Under the pieces are notes generated by a model. It ran no database searches, was not told where the DNA came from, and saw nothing but the letters and a program-made list of their open reading frames with translations. Below are positions 7,798-14,186 of a DNA stretch of 14,186 bases, in pieces. Both the position numbers and the translations under genes were made by a program. Position 1 is the stretch's first letter. Each line of letters starts with the position of its first letter. Source of the stretch: Lachnospiraceae bacterium (GTDB lineage: Bacteria; Bacillota; Clostridia; Lachnospirales; Lachnospiraceae); contig CAAFJI010000033.1 in assembly GCA_900763175.1 (NCBI GenBank), positions 1-14,186 on the forward strand, read 5' to 3'.

Positions 7798-8880
7798 TTA
7801 TTGTGCTTTCTTATACTTAATATAATTCACCACCATCATCGCCAGTTTAAATGTCAGCGCATCCTCAAAAGTCCGGATATCCAGTCCGAATTTCTTTTGC
7901 AGCTTTTCAAAGCGGTACACCAGCGTATTTCGGTGAACGTAAAGCTGCCTGGAGGTTTCTGACAGATTCAGATTGTTTTCAAAGAAGGTGCGGATGGTAG
8001 TGAGTGTCTCATCATCAATGGAATCCAGAGTTTCCTCTTTGAAAAATTCATCAATAAACATTTCACAAATATCTACCGGAAGCTGATAGATCAGACGACC
8101 GATTCCAAGTCGGTTGTAGCCGAAAACGTTTTTGCCAGTGTAGAAAATCTTCCCGACTTCAAGGGCTGTACGAGCCTCTTTATAAGCATCAGGAAGCTGT
8201 TTCAGGTCATCGGCAATATTGCTGTAGGAAACCCAGGCAGAGGTCATGGCCTCCGTATTCAGCATATCCACCAGCATATGGGCAATGTCGTCAAGGTCAG
8301 AATAATCGTCTGATGGCTGAAGCTCCCGGAGAACAATGATTCCCGAATCATCAATAGCAGTGATAAAATCACGGGTCTTAGCAGAGAAAATATTGCGGAT
8401 GGTGGCAAGGGCATTTTCATCCTTGCTCTGCTTGGTTTCCACAAGGAAAACGGCTCTTCTTACAGAGGTAGCAATATGAAGCTTCTTGGCACGGTTAAAA
8501 GCATCTACTTCAGAATAGGTTCCCAGGAGAAGATTCTGCATGAAAACATTCTTATCACTTTTTTCTGTGTAAGCAGTGAGAAGGTTTTCAATCTGACAAA
8601 CAGCCAATTCTCCAATGGTAGAAGCGGCCTCTGCATTTCCCCACATAACAAGAAGATATTGAAGCTGATGGTTCTCCATAATCTTGTAAAGGCGGCAGTT
8701 CATATTTGAGATGCAAAGGGCTTCCTCATCTTTAAAAGCCTCCAGCTTTTCCTCAGACGGCAGAGCCTTGTCACAGGTGTTGATATAAACAGTATTATCT
8801 AAATTTACAATGCAGAAATCAAGATGACTGATATTTTTCCAGTCATCCAGGCATTTCTGGAGAATCTGAAGTAATTTCAT
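7798..8880 (-). CDS. PucR/CdaR-type transcriptional regulator
   Basis: The last 65 or so of 360 residues form a PucR/CdaR C-terminal helix-turn-helix. Its core is LNLSETSRQLYVHRNTLVYR (about 304-323), followed by a FEKLQKKFGLDIRTFEDALT helix, the usual signature of this DNA-binding domain. A middle region (about 130-270) looks like the GGDEF-related CdaR domain, with DAYKEARTALEVGKI before the helix-turn-helix. Residues 1-125 are an unrecognised putative sensor domain without transmembrane segments, so the protein is probably cytosolic. The start is supported by AAAGGAGA seven bases upstream. It lies just downstream of an MsmK/UgpC-type ATPase on the same strand, so a role in sugar uptake control is inferred. 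The ligand and targets are unknown. Confidence 0.85.
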   Translation of the reverse strand: MKLLQILQKCLDDWKNISHLDFCIVNLDNTVYINTCDKALPSEEKLEAFKDEEALCISNMNCRLYKIMENHQLQYLLVMWGNAEAASTIGELAVCQIENLLTAYTEKSDKNVFMQNLLLGTYSEVDAFNRAKKLHIATSVRRAVFLVETKQSKDENALATIRNIFSAKTRDFITAIDDSGIIVLRELQPSDDYSDLDDIAHMLVDMLNTEAMTSAWVSYSNIADDLKQLPDAYKEARTALEVGKIFYTGKNVFGYNRLGIGRLIYQLPVDICEMFIDEFFKEETLDSIDDETLTTIRTFFENNLNLSETSRQLYVHRNTLVYRFEKLQKKFGLDIRTFEDALTFKLAMMVVNYIKYKKAQ

Positions 8881-8924
8881 AAAGTATCTCCTTTGTGAAA
8901 AATATAGCTTTTGTCATATCCTTA

Positions 8925-8930
8925 ATTATA
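8925..8930 (-). promoter_or_regulatory. Possible -10 element for the PucR/CdaR-type regulator
   Basis: On the minus strand TATAAT (8930-8925) lies right after the T-run of the upstream terminator, about 45 bases before the start codon. The -35 position would fall inside the terminator stem and matches poorly (TTTTCC), so the promoter is weak or regulated. Terminator read-through from the ATPase gene is the alternative. Confidence 0.35.
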
Positions 8931-8932
8931 TC

Positions 8933-8962
8933 AAAAAAAACCTCAGGGGAAAACCCCTGAGG
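8933..8962 (-). terminator. Rho-independent terminator of the ABC ATPase gene
   Basis: On the minus strand CCTCAGGGG / TTTT / CCCCTGAGG forms a perfect 9 bp GC-rich stem with a tetraloop, followed by eight T residues (8940-8933). It lies about 20 bases after the ATPase stop codon and separates that gene from the regulator. Confidence 0.93.
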
Positions 8963-8983
8963 CCTGATTCATTTTTCTAAATA

Positions 8984-10096
8984 TTAGTTGCAGATAACAA
9001 GCTCTGTCTCTTTGTCGAAGAAGTGAGATTTCTCCATGTCAAATGCGAATTTGATTGTATCGCCTGTTTTGGAGTTTGTACGTGGGTCAACTCGTGCTGT
9101 AACCTGAGTTCCGTTTACATCGAAGTACAGGAATACTTCAGCACCAAGAAGCTCGTAAACCTTAACAGTAGATGTCATTGGAACACTTGGAGAAGCTTCG
9201 ATGAACATCTGGGAATCATGGATATCCTCTGGACGGATACCAAGAACAACTGTCTTTCCAACATAGCCGCCATCTTTAAGAACTTTAGCTTTTGCTGCAG
9301 GGATAACAACGTCATACTCACCAACCTTGGCAACAAGGTCATTGCCCTTCTGAGCAATCTGAGCGTCAAGGAAGTTCATCTGCGGAGATCCCATGAATCC
9401 TGCTACGAACAGGTTGCCTGGCTGCTCATACAGGTGCTGTGGTGTATCAACCTGCTGAACAACACCATCCTTCATAACAACGATTCTGGTACCAAGTGTC
9501 ATAGCCTCTGTCTGGTCATGTGTTACATAGATGATAGTAGCACCCAGTCTCTGGTGAATCTTGGAGATCTCGATACGCATCTGTACACGAAGTTTTGCAT
9601 CCAGGTTGGAAAGAGGCTCATCCATAAGGAATACCTTAGGATTACGAACGATAGCACGACCCATAGCGACACGCTGTCTCTGTCCACCGGAAAGAGCCTT
9701 CGGTTTACGGTCAAGAAGTTTCTCAAGGTCAAGGATTCTGGCTGCTTCTCTAACAGCTTTGTCAATCTGGTCTTTCGGAACTTTACGAAGCTTCAGACCA
9801 AATGCCATGTTATCATATACTGTCATATGAGGATACAGAGCGTAGTTCTGGAATACCATTGCGATATCACGATCCTTCGGCTCTACATCGTTCATAACTT
9901 TGTCACCGATCTTTAATGTACCACCGCTGATCTCCTCAAGACCTGCGATCATACGAAGTGTTGTAGATTTACCACATCCAGATGGTCCAACGAAGATGAT
10001 GAACTCTTTATCTTCGATCTCAAGGTTGAAATCCTTAACTGCCTGGAAACCATTTGGGTAAGTTTTGTTAATGTGCTGTAAAGATAAGCTTGCCAT
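8984..10096 (-). CDS. Carbohydrate ABC transporter ATP-binding protein (MsmK/UgpC/MalK type)
   Basis: This cytosolic ATPase powers CUT1-family sugar import. In Firmicutes an orphan MsmK or MsiK often serves several permease/binding-protein sets. All ABC motifs are present in 370 residues: Walker A GPSGCGKST (37-45), Q-loop Gln83, signature LSGGQRQRVAMGRA (from 135), Walker B VFLMDEPLSNLDAKL (Asp159, Glu160) and switch His193 in YVTHDQTEAMTLG. Residues from about 235 form the OB/TOBE regulatory region typical of MalK-like subunits (GIRPEDIH). GGAGG lies about seven bases upstream of the ATG. No permease or binding protein for sugars is nearby, which fits a shared, stand-alone ATPase. A downstream PucR/CdaR-type regulator may control it or its partners. 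Confidence 0.93.
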   Translation of the reverse strand: MASLSLQHINKTYPNGFQAVKDFNLEIEDKEFIIFVGPSGCGKSTTLRMIAGLEEISGGTLKIGDKVMNDVEPKDRDIAMVFQNYALYPHMTVYDNMAFGLKLRKVPKDQIDKAVREAARILDLEKLLDRKPKALSGGQRQRVAMGRAIVRNPKVFLMDEPLSNLDAKLRVQMRIEISKIHQRLGATIIYVTHDQTEAMTLGTRIVVMKDGVVQQVDTPQHLYEQPGNLFVAGFMGSPQMNFLDAQIAQKGNDLVAKVGEYDVVIPAAKAKVLKDGGYVGKTVVLGIRPEDIHDSQMFIEASPSVPMTSTVKVYELLGAEVFLYFDVNGTQVTARVDPRTNSKTGDTIKFAFDMEKSHFFDKETELVICN

Positions 10097-10169
10097 GATT
10101 TTTCCTCCAAAATTCTAATTAATTATTATGATCAAAAAATTAGTTTCGATGCTTTTTTCATCTGTTGTT

Positions 10170-10175
10170 AGTATA
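10170..10175 (-). promoter_or_regulatory. Possible -10 element of the ABC ATPase promoter
   Basis: On the minus strand TATACT (10175-10170) lies about 75 bases before the ATPase start codon. No good -35 hexamer is found 16-18 bases upstream (TAGCCC region), so this is tentative. There is no clear terminator between the DUF89 gene and this point, so read-through is also possible. Confidence 0.35.
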
Positions 10176-10233
10176 GCGAAAACTGACCAAAAGGGCTAGG
10201 GAAGAATCGTACAAAGTTTTCAAGGGATTCTTG

Positions 10234-11133
10234 TCAATCTGACGAAAAAGCAGTGAGATGTGGTGATCTTCTCTCATTTATGAACATTCCCTGTAGTGAT
10301 TTTGTATGAAAAAGCTGGATAAACCAGTCACATTTGCATAAAAACAGGTAATAAATGTTAAGTCCGCTTCCATGGAGTGTTTCGTAATTGCCCTGTCCTT
10401 TGGAAAGGATAACATCTGCATCATGAAGAAGCTCTAGGGCTTGTCCGCTGATTCCATAAAGCCAGGTACCGCCAACATTGCTTCCATTTCCCATAACAGG
10501 GACAATATCCGTAAGGCCGCACATCTGGGCATCTTCCATGGTTGCATCATTTCCGGCCGGCAGCCCGCGGACGAGAACCGTAATCCGCACATTTGGAAAA
10601 CGCTTCTTAAGAATCTGGATGGCAATCTTATCCAGGACGATCTCACCGCAGTTATCGGTAATATATACAAAGGTGCGGGCTTTTTGCATATCCTGACAGA
10701 AGGCCTGGTATTCGGCTTCATCCAGTGGATCCTTGTTTTCCTTTTTTATAAGAGAAAGTGCCTTTTCCTTGCTTACATCCGGCAATGCGGCAAAATCAAT
10801 ATAATTTCCGGTACGGGCATAGAGCAGGGCTTCCTTTAGCGGATCCTGGGCATATTTGACGGAGGTGGAAAGCTCCTCTTCAAGGTTTAAAATCAGCTGA
10901 TTGTATTCGTTATTGATTTCCCTGAAGTTTTCCATGGGAACACCCCAGAAAGCACAGTAAAAAGTTTTTAGTTCAGTGGAAATGCTGGGAACACAGTCAC
11001 CTTCCTTTGGGTGCTCAAAACGCCTCAGAACCGCATTCATGTATTCCTTCTTTCGGGATTCGTCCTCAAAGTGGCGGATTTTTGCTTCCTGTTTGCGAAC
11101 CTGGCAGTTCATACAATGGGAATTTAGTTTCAT
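10234..11133 (-). CDS. DUF89/ARMT1-like damage-control phosphatase
   Basis: The 299-residue protein matches the DUF89 family of metal-dependent phosphatases, which act on damaged or surplus phosphometabolites. Visible motifs are an N-terminal CxxC (Cys7, Cys10) typical of the subfamily with a bound metal, YITDNCGEIVLDK (Asp160, Asn161, Glu164), RGLPAGNDATMEDA (Asn195, Asp196) and ILSKGQGNYETL (Lys245 to Glu251), which line the metal and phosphate site. The start at 11133 is chosen because GAGGAGGA lies just upstream. An in-frame extension to 11220 has no ribosome binding site and an unlike composition. The exact substrate cannot be read from the sequence. A strong promoter and a long leader precede it, and no partner gene is obvious. 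Confidence 0.85.
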   Translation of the reverse strand: MKLNSHCMNCQVRKQEAKIRHFEDESRKKEYMNAVLRRFEHPKEGDCVPSISTELKTFYCAFWGVPMENFREINNEYNQLILNLEEELSTSVKYAQDPLKEALLYARTGNYIDFAALPDVSKEKALSLIKKENKDPLDEAEYQAFCQDMQKARTFVYITDNCGEIVLDKIAIQILKKRFPNVRITVLVRGLPAGNDATMEDAQMCGLTDIVPVMGNGSNVGGTWLYGISGQALELLHDADVILSKGQGNYETLHGSGLNIYYLFLCKCDWFIQLFHTKSLQGMFINERRSPHLTAFSSD

Positions 11134-11351
11134 AGGGATCCTCCTCTCGTAAAAAAGTATTTTTTGATTTGTTTCTGGATATCCGCTGCAAGATTGTATG
11201 CCCCATTTTACAGAAAGCATTTTTCAAACTGGCTTCAGGAGAAGGAGAGTGCCTGCTTTCGTCTTTTGCGATAGGTGCAAATCCGTCATTTGTCCTGTAA
11301 AATCTTTCTGCCAGTATTTCGACAGCGAAGTATAAAAGCTTACTTTTTTCT
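11134..11351 (-). promoter_or_regulatory. Long structured 5' leader of the DUF89 gene
   Basis: About 218 nt separate the inferred transcription start (near 11351) from the start codon. On the minus strand ACTGGC (11315-11310) can pair with GCCAGT (11233-11228), closing a domain that contains CAAAT/ATTTG (11292-11288 with 11282-11278) and smaller helices. Downstream, CTTTCTGTAAAAT (11217-11205) can pair with either CAGAAAG (11310-11304) or ATTTTACAG (11303-11295), but not both, because the partners share CTG. This is the layout of a regulatory leader, but no known riboswitch class was recognised. There is no terminator hairpin, and the ribosome binding site at about 11141-11148 is a possible target. 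No other gene is seen in the 300 or so bases upstream of the DUF89 gene. Confidence 0.35.
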
Positions 11352-11357
11352 GTTAGT

Positions 11358-11387
11358 ATTATAGGATGAGTATCAGATCTACGTCAA
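11358..11387 (-). promoter_or_regulatory. Sigma-A promoter of the DUF89 gene
   Basis: On the minus strand TTGACG (11387-11382), an 18-base spacer and TATAAT (11363-11358) give one of the best consensus matches in the window. Confidence 0.75.
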
Positions 11388-11432
11388 TATATTTACAATG
11401 GAAGATGGGATTTGGAAGTAGTGATTTACAGG

Positions 11433-11484
11433 AAAAAAGAGATATAACTGTATCGGCGAGGCGGCAGAGCTATATCTCTTTTTG
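11433..11484. terminator. Bidirectional terminator after the binding-protein remnant
   Basis: AAAAAGAGATATA (11434-11446) and TATATCTCTTTTT (11471-11483) pair perfectly over 13 bp, with a 24-base loop that has an internal CTG/CAG helix. On each strand the stem ends in a run of T residues. It lies about ten bases after the stop codon of the minus-strand binding-protein remnant and most likely belonged to the intact gene. Confidence 0.8.
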
Positions 11485-11492
11485 TAGAAAGC

Positions 11493-12095
11493 TTATTTTA
11501 CAGAGGTTTCTGCAAATTCAGTAGTGACTAACTGGTTATAGTCTACTCTTTCAGAAAGCTCACCTGCACTTTCCAGAATGTCCTGGAGCAGGTCGAAGCT
11601 GTCCTTTTCAAAAATCAGATTGTCTTTCCAGGTGTCCTGTTCGTAATATCGTGTGACAATAGTGGTAAGAGTGTCAAGGTCTGTTTCCGGGAACTGAGGA
11701 GCGATTATCTGGGCGATTTCTTCAGGAGTGTGGTTCTGGACATAGTTCATTCCCTTTTGTAATGCATTGGTAAAGCTTTGGATGATTTCTGGATTTTCAT
11801 TTAGGAAACTTGTTTTGGCACTGTAGGAGGTGTATGGTACATAGCCGGAATCCACGCCCAGGGAGGCCACTACGTAGCCAGCACCTTCTTTTTCAAGGGC
11901 AGTGGCAGAGGGCTCGAATTCTACAGTGAAGGCGGCTGACATATCACCAGTAAAAGCAGCAGCGGTAGAGCCGAAATCAATGCTCTGATCAATTTCCAGG
12001 TCGGAGTCAGGATCAATGCCGTTATTTTTCAGGATATATTCAAATACCATTTCCGGCATACCACCTGTCGCCTCAATTACAATGTAAATATTCAT
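11493..12095 (-). pseudogene. ABC transporter substrate-binding protein, 5'-truncated remnant
   Basis: About 200 codons encode the C-terminal part of an SsuA/THI5/NMT1-like periplasmic-type binding protein. Segments seen are GGMPEMVFEYILKNNGIDPD, FGSTAAAFTGDMSAAFTVEF, VVASLGVDSGYVPYTSYSAK and NPEIIQSFTNALQKGMNYV, ending in LVTTEFAETSVK and a TAA. Members of this family bind sulfonates, nitrate, pyrimidine precursors or related small molecules for a lipoprotein-anchored importer. The signal peptide, lipobox and N-terminal lobe are missing. The reading frame runs without break into the recombinase coding region, and the only ATG near the homology start (12095) has no ribosome binding site. The protein is therefore unlikely to be made or to function. 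The missing 5' part probably lies beyond the right edge, on the far side of the inserted element. Confidence 0.8.
12065..12090. other. Inferred attachment junction of the serine-recombinase element
   Basis: Binding-protein similarity begins at about GGMPEM (near 12067 and leftward), while the recombinase frame ends at the TGA at 12075-12073. The boundary between element and host must lie in or near this interval. The crossover dinucleotide cannot be fixed without the uninterrupted site or the other element end. Confidence 0.55.
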
Positions 12096-13998
12096 CCGAT
12101 AGCTGTTTTGCGGTGGTTTCTGCTGAGATATCTGACGTATCCGGCAGATAGTCTTTGACAAGCACCGTAATTTCTTCTTTTGATTTTACGATTCTGTACG
12201 GCTTCAGCGAGTTTTCTGTGGGTTCCAGAATCCCAAGACTTTTCGCCAGTTCAATATAGGGCAGAATACTCTGCTTTGTCTTTTGGAATCCAAGATCTGT
12301 GATGTGCTCAGACAGATACTTGGCAGATGTGTAGCCACGCTCATCCTCAGCGATCAGCTTCATTACGATAGCAATTATCGTATTTTCTCTGCAGTTCATT
12401 TCATCGGCAGGACTGTATTGAATCAAATTGGATAGTCCATACTTTAAAGTAATTTCCGGCATTCCGTCCTCGTCCACCACAATTTTTTCTATGAGAAGTT
12501 CAATATCTCTACGGTCAAGCGTTCCCCCGTCAATGATCTTATCTATTACGTCAAGAGCATTCCGTAATTTATCTTTTACATCCGGTGTTTCGATTGCTGT
12601 TTCATCCAGTTCCTTCAACTGCATTTCCAGACCATGAATTTGAGCCAGTAAATCTTTTTGCATGGAATCGTAAGTCTCACTAATTAAATCTTCATTTCCA
12701 TTGGATACCGCCAGATCTTTTACTTTTTGTGTAAGTAAAACTTTCAGTTGATTCTTCCGGTCACCGATTTCTCTATGCAGTTCCTGTCGTTTTTCCTCTG
12801 CCGTTTTCTTTTCTGCTTCAAAATCTTTTAAATCATAGGTAGCGATAACCTCACAGAGAGCATTTCTGCATAGTTTGATATAAGTCAGGACATCCTCCAT
12901 CAAATCTTCTTCTTCGATCAGATGAGCCTTGGAGCAATAACGCCTGCCTTTGGTATTATATGTCGTACAGATATAATATTTCCGTTCCCTGTTGGATGTC
13001 TGACGCTTGATCGGTGTGAGACGGCTGCCACAGTCCTTACAATACAGACAGCTTCCAAAGGGATTGGGAATCTCCGAACCAAGCCACTGTCCACGGCTTC
13101 CACGATAATTCGTGCGGTTACGTTTTTCTTTTAATTCCTGCACCAGTGAAAAGGTAGCTTTGTCAATAATTGCCGGGTGATGGTTCTCGAAAATACACTG
13201 TTCTTCCTTTGGGACACGCTTATCCTTTCCATGAACAGTATTCCTTGCGCGCTTTTTCAGCCGAAACGTTCCAATATAAAAATCATTATCCAGGATTTCT
13301 TTTATCATGGCATCCGACCACTTTGAAGCGACCTGTCTTTTGGATAATCTTCCTTCTTCGATTTCACGTTCCCGCTGTATCATAGAAGGAGTCGGTGCAT
13401 TCTGCTCTGTCAGATACGTAGCGATTTTTCGATAACCGGAACCGGAAAGATATAAGTCGTAAATTTGCTTAATATATTCTGCTTCTTTTGGTACGATTTC
13501 CAGAACCGTCTTATCTTTTTCATTGCGCCGGTATCCAAAAGGCGGTCTGGTGATCAAAGTTCCTTCTTTTTGTCTGGCTCCGATGGCTCGTTTGATCTTT
13601 TTACTAGTGTCTTTCACATATCGTTCATTAAACCAGGTTTTAATACCAATGGTGTCATCACTGGAATCCATAGAATCATAGTTATCATCAATGACGATCA
13701 GGTGCTTGCCACGTTCCTGAAACTCATCCAGAAGCAGAAGCACCTTTGCATTATGTCTGCCAAGACGGGAGAAGTCTTTGACGTATACCGTATCAATATC
13801 TTTATCCAAATCTGCTATCATCTGCTGAAATCCCGGTCTGTCAAAGATATAGCCGGAAATCCCGTCATCTTCATACCAGCGGTCAATGTTTACGCCATGG
13901 TCATCGGCATATTGACTGATAATCAGCTTCTGATTTTCTATGGAAACGTAATTCTTCTTATCATCGTCTCTGGAGAGACGTACATATCCTGCATTCAT
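12073..13998 (-). CDS. Large serine recombinase (integrase/transposase)
   Basis: This enzyme catalyses site-specific integration and excision of a mobile element through a serine-linked DNA intermediate. In 641 residues: a resolvase-type catalytic domain (1-150) with YVRLSRDD (Arg7, nucleophile Ser9), SIENQK and VKDFSRLGR (Arg78, Arg81); a recombinase DNA-binding domain (about 150-290, PPFGYRR and YLSGSGYRKIATYL); a zinc ribbon with Cys320, Cys323, Cys344 and Cys355; a charged coiled coil (about 390-465); and a DRRDIELLIEKIVVDEDG segment. Residues from about 535 form an extra helical tail. AGAAAGGA lies upstream of the ATG. The overall plan resembles TndX-like recombinases of Firmicute transposons and integrative elements. 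The stop codon falls at the junction with a disrupted host gene, so it probably mediated that insertion. The rest of its element is outside the window. Confidence 0.95.
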   Translation of the reverse strand: MNAGYVRLSRDDDKKNYVSIENQKLIISQYADDHGVNIDRWYEDDGISGYIFDRPGFQQMIADLDKDIDTVYVKDFSRLGRHNAKVLLLLDEFQERGKHLIVIDDNYDSMDSSDDTIGIKTWFNERYVKDTSKKIKRAIGARQKEGTLITRPPFGYRRNEKDKTVLEIVPKEAEYIKQIYDLYLSGSGYRKIATYLTEQNAPTPSMIQREREIEEGRLSKRQVASKWSDAMIKEILDNDFYIGTFRLKKRARNTVHGKDKRVPKEEQCIFENHHPAIIDKATFSLVQELKEKRNRTNYRGSRGQWLGSEIPNPFGSCLYCKDCGSRLTPIKRQTSNRERKYYICTTYNTKGRRYCSKAHLIEEEDLMEDVLTYIKLCRNALCEVIATYDLKDFEAEKKTAEEKRQELHREIGDRKNQLKVLLTQKVKDLAVSNGNEDLISETYDSMQKDLLAQIHGLEMQLKELDETAIETPDVKDKLRNALDVIDKIIDGGTLDRRDIELLIEKIVVDEDGMPEITLKYGLSNLIQYSPADEMNCRENTIIAIVMKLIAEDERGYTSAKYLSEHITDLGFQKTKQSILPYIELAKSLGILEPTENSLKPYRIVKSKEEITVLVKDYLPDTSDISAETTAKQLSDEYLHCN

Positions 13999-14055
13999 AA
14001 TCGTTCCTTTCTAAATGTAAATATAAATGTTATGCACTATGTAATTGTATTATAT

Positions 14056-14084
14056 ATTATGGGTAAGAAAAAGTATATAGTCAA
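14056..14084 (-). promoter_or_regulatory. Promoter of the serine recombinase gene
   Basis: On the minus strand TTGACT (14084-14079), a 17-base spacer and CATAAT (14061-14056) match sigma-A consensus at five of six positions each. This gives a leader of about 50 nt. The surrounding 14000-14186 is very AT-rich and shows no recognisable gene on either strand. Confidence 0.6.
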
Positions 14085-14186
14085 ATTGAAGGGATTTAAA
14101 CATATGAAATATTTGATATTGATGATAGATTGCGAAAACATGTGAGATTTGATATGATTTTAAGGAAATATTAAATAGATTTTGGA

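Noticed and set aside
9023..9916. 297-codon plus-strand ORF opposite the ABC ATPase
   Set aside because: It is antisense to a complete, motif-perfect ATPase and has low-complexity, Cys/His-rich composition.
11134..11220. N-terminal extension of the DUF89 gene to an ATG at 11220
   Set aside because: No ribosome binding site precedes it, whereas GAGGAGGA precedes the ATG at 11133. The CxxC domain starts right after that inner Met, as in the family.
12074..14047. Eight-base inverted match CAATTACA (12074-12081) and TGTAATTG (14040-14047) flanking the recombinase
   Set aside because: An 8-base AT-rich match is expected by chance at this scale. Sequence right of 14047 does not resume the binding-protein gene, so these are not supported as the ends of a compact element.
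13465..14145. 226-codon plus-strand ORF antisense to the recombinase and running into the AT-rich end
   Set aside because: Most of it mirrors the recombinase coding frame, its hydrophobic composition is typical of an antisense shadow, and the rest is AT-rich non-coding sequence. No ribosome binding site or family resemblance was seen.
14104..14145. 13-codon ORF starting MKYLILMIDCENM near the right edge, with GAAGGG upstream
   Set aside because: Too short to support as a gene. The resemblance to the start of NYN-type nucleases rests on a few residues and the frame closes at once.
1..14186. CRISPR array, rRNA gene or insertion-sequence ends
   Set aside because: No regularly spaced direct repeats, rRNA segments or DDE-transposase genes are visible. 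The only mobile-element gene is the serine recombinase.

Overview
The window looks like chromosomal DNA of a gut-type Firmicute in the Lachnospiraceae (Blautia, Ruminococcus or Dorea-like). This is inferred from the protein sequences, the strong GGAGG-type ribosome binding sites, the pairing of an orphan MsmK/UgpC-type sugar ATPase with a PucR/CdaR-type regulator, and the class of large serine recombinase present. I could not run a database search, so the genus is not fixed.

Left half (1-7680), mostly plus strand, housekeeping: a tRNA-Leu(CAG); a strong terminator hairpin and then a carA promoter; carA-carB (carbamoyl phosphate synthetase, one-base overlap); a hairpin with a possible promoter just before it; uppP (undecaprenyl pyrophosphate phosphatase) with its terminator; glpK (glycerol kinase); and a short conserved-looking 52-residue ORF with a TTG start, followed by a terminator.

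Middle (7742-11133), minus strand, read right to left: a DUF89-family damage-control phosphatase with a strong promoter and an unusually long leader of about 218 nt; an orphan CUT1-type sugar ABC transporter ATPase (MsmK/UgpC family) closed by a perfect terminator; and a PucR/CdaR-type transcription regulator downstream of it. The ATPase and regulator together suggest a small carbohydrate-uptake control module. The sugar permeases it would energise are not in the window.

Right end (11434-14186), minus strand: the C-terminal two-thirds of an SsuA/THI5-like ABC substrate-binding protein. Its 5' part is replaced by a 641-residue large serine recombinase whose last codons run into the remnant. 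The simplest reading is that a serine-recombinase mobile element integrated into the binding-protein gene. One element end lies near 12065-12090, and the rest of the element and the displaced N-terminal half of the gene lie beyond the right edge. The AT-rich 190 bases upstream of the recombinase hold its promoter and no recognisable gene.

The observations most worth following up are the recombinase/binding-protein junction, the non-standard C-terminal domain of the recombinase, and the long leader of the DUF89 gene, which can form two mutually exclusive pairings.
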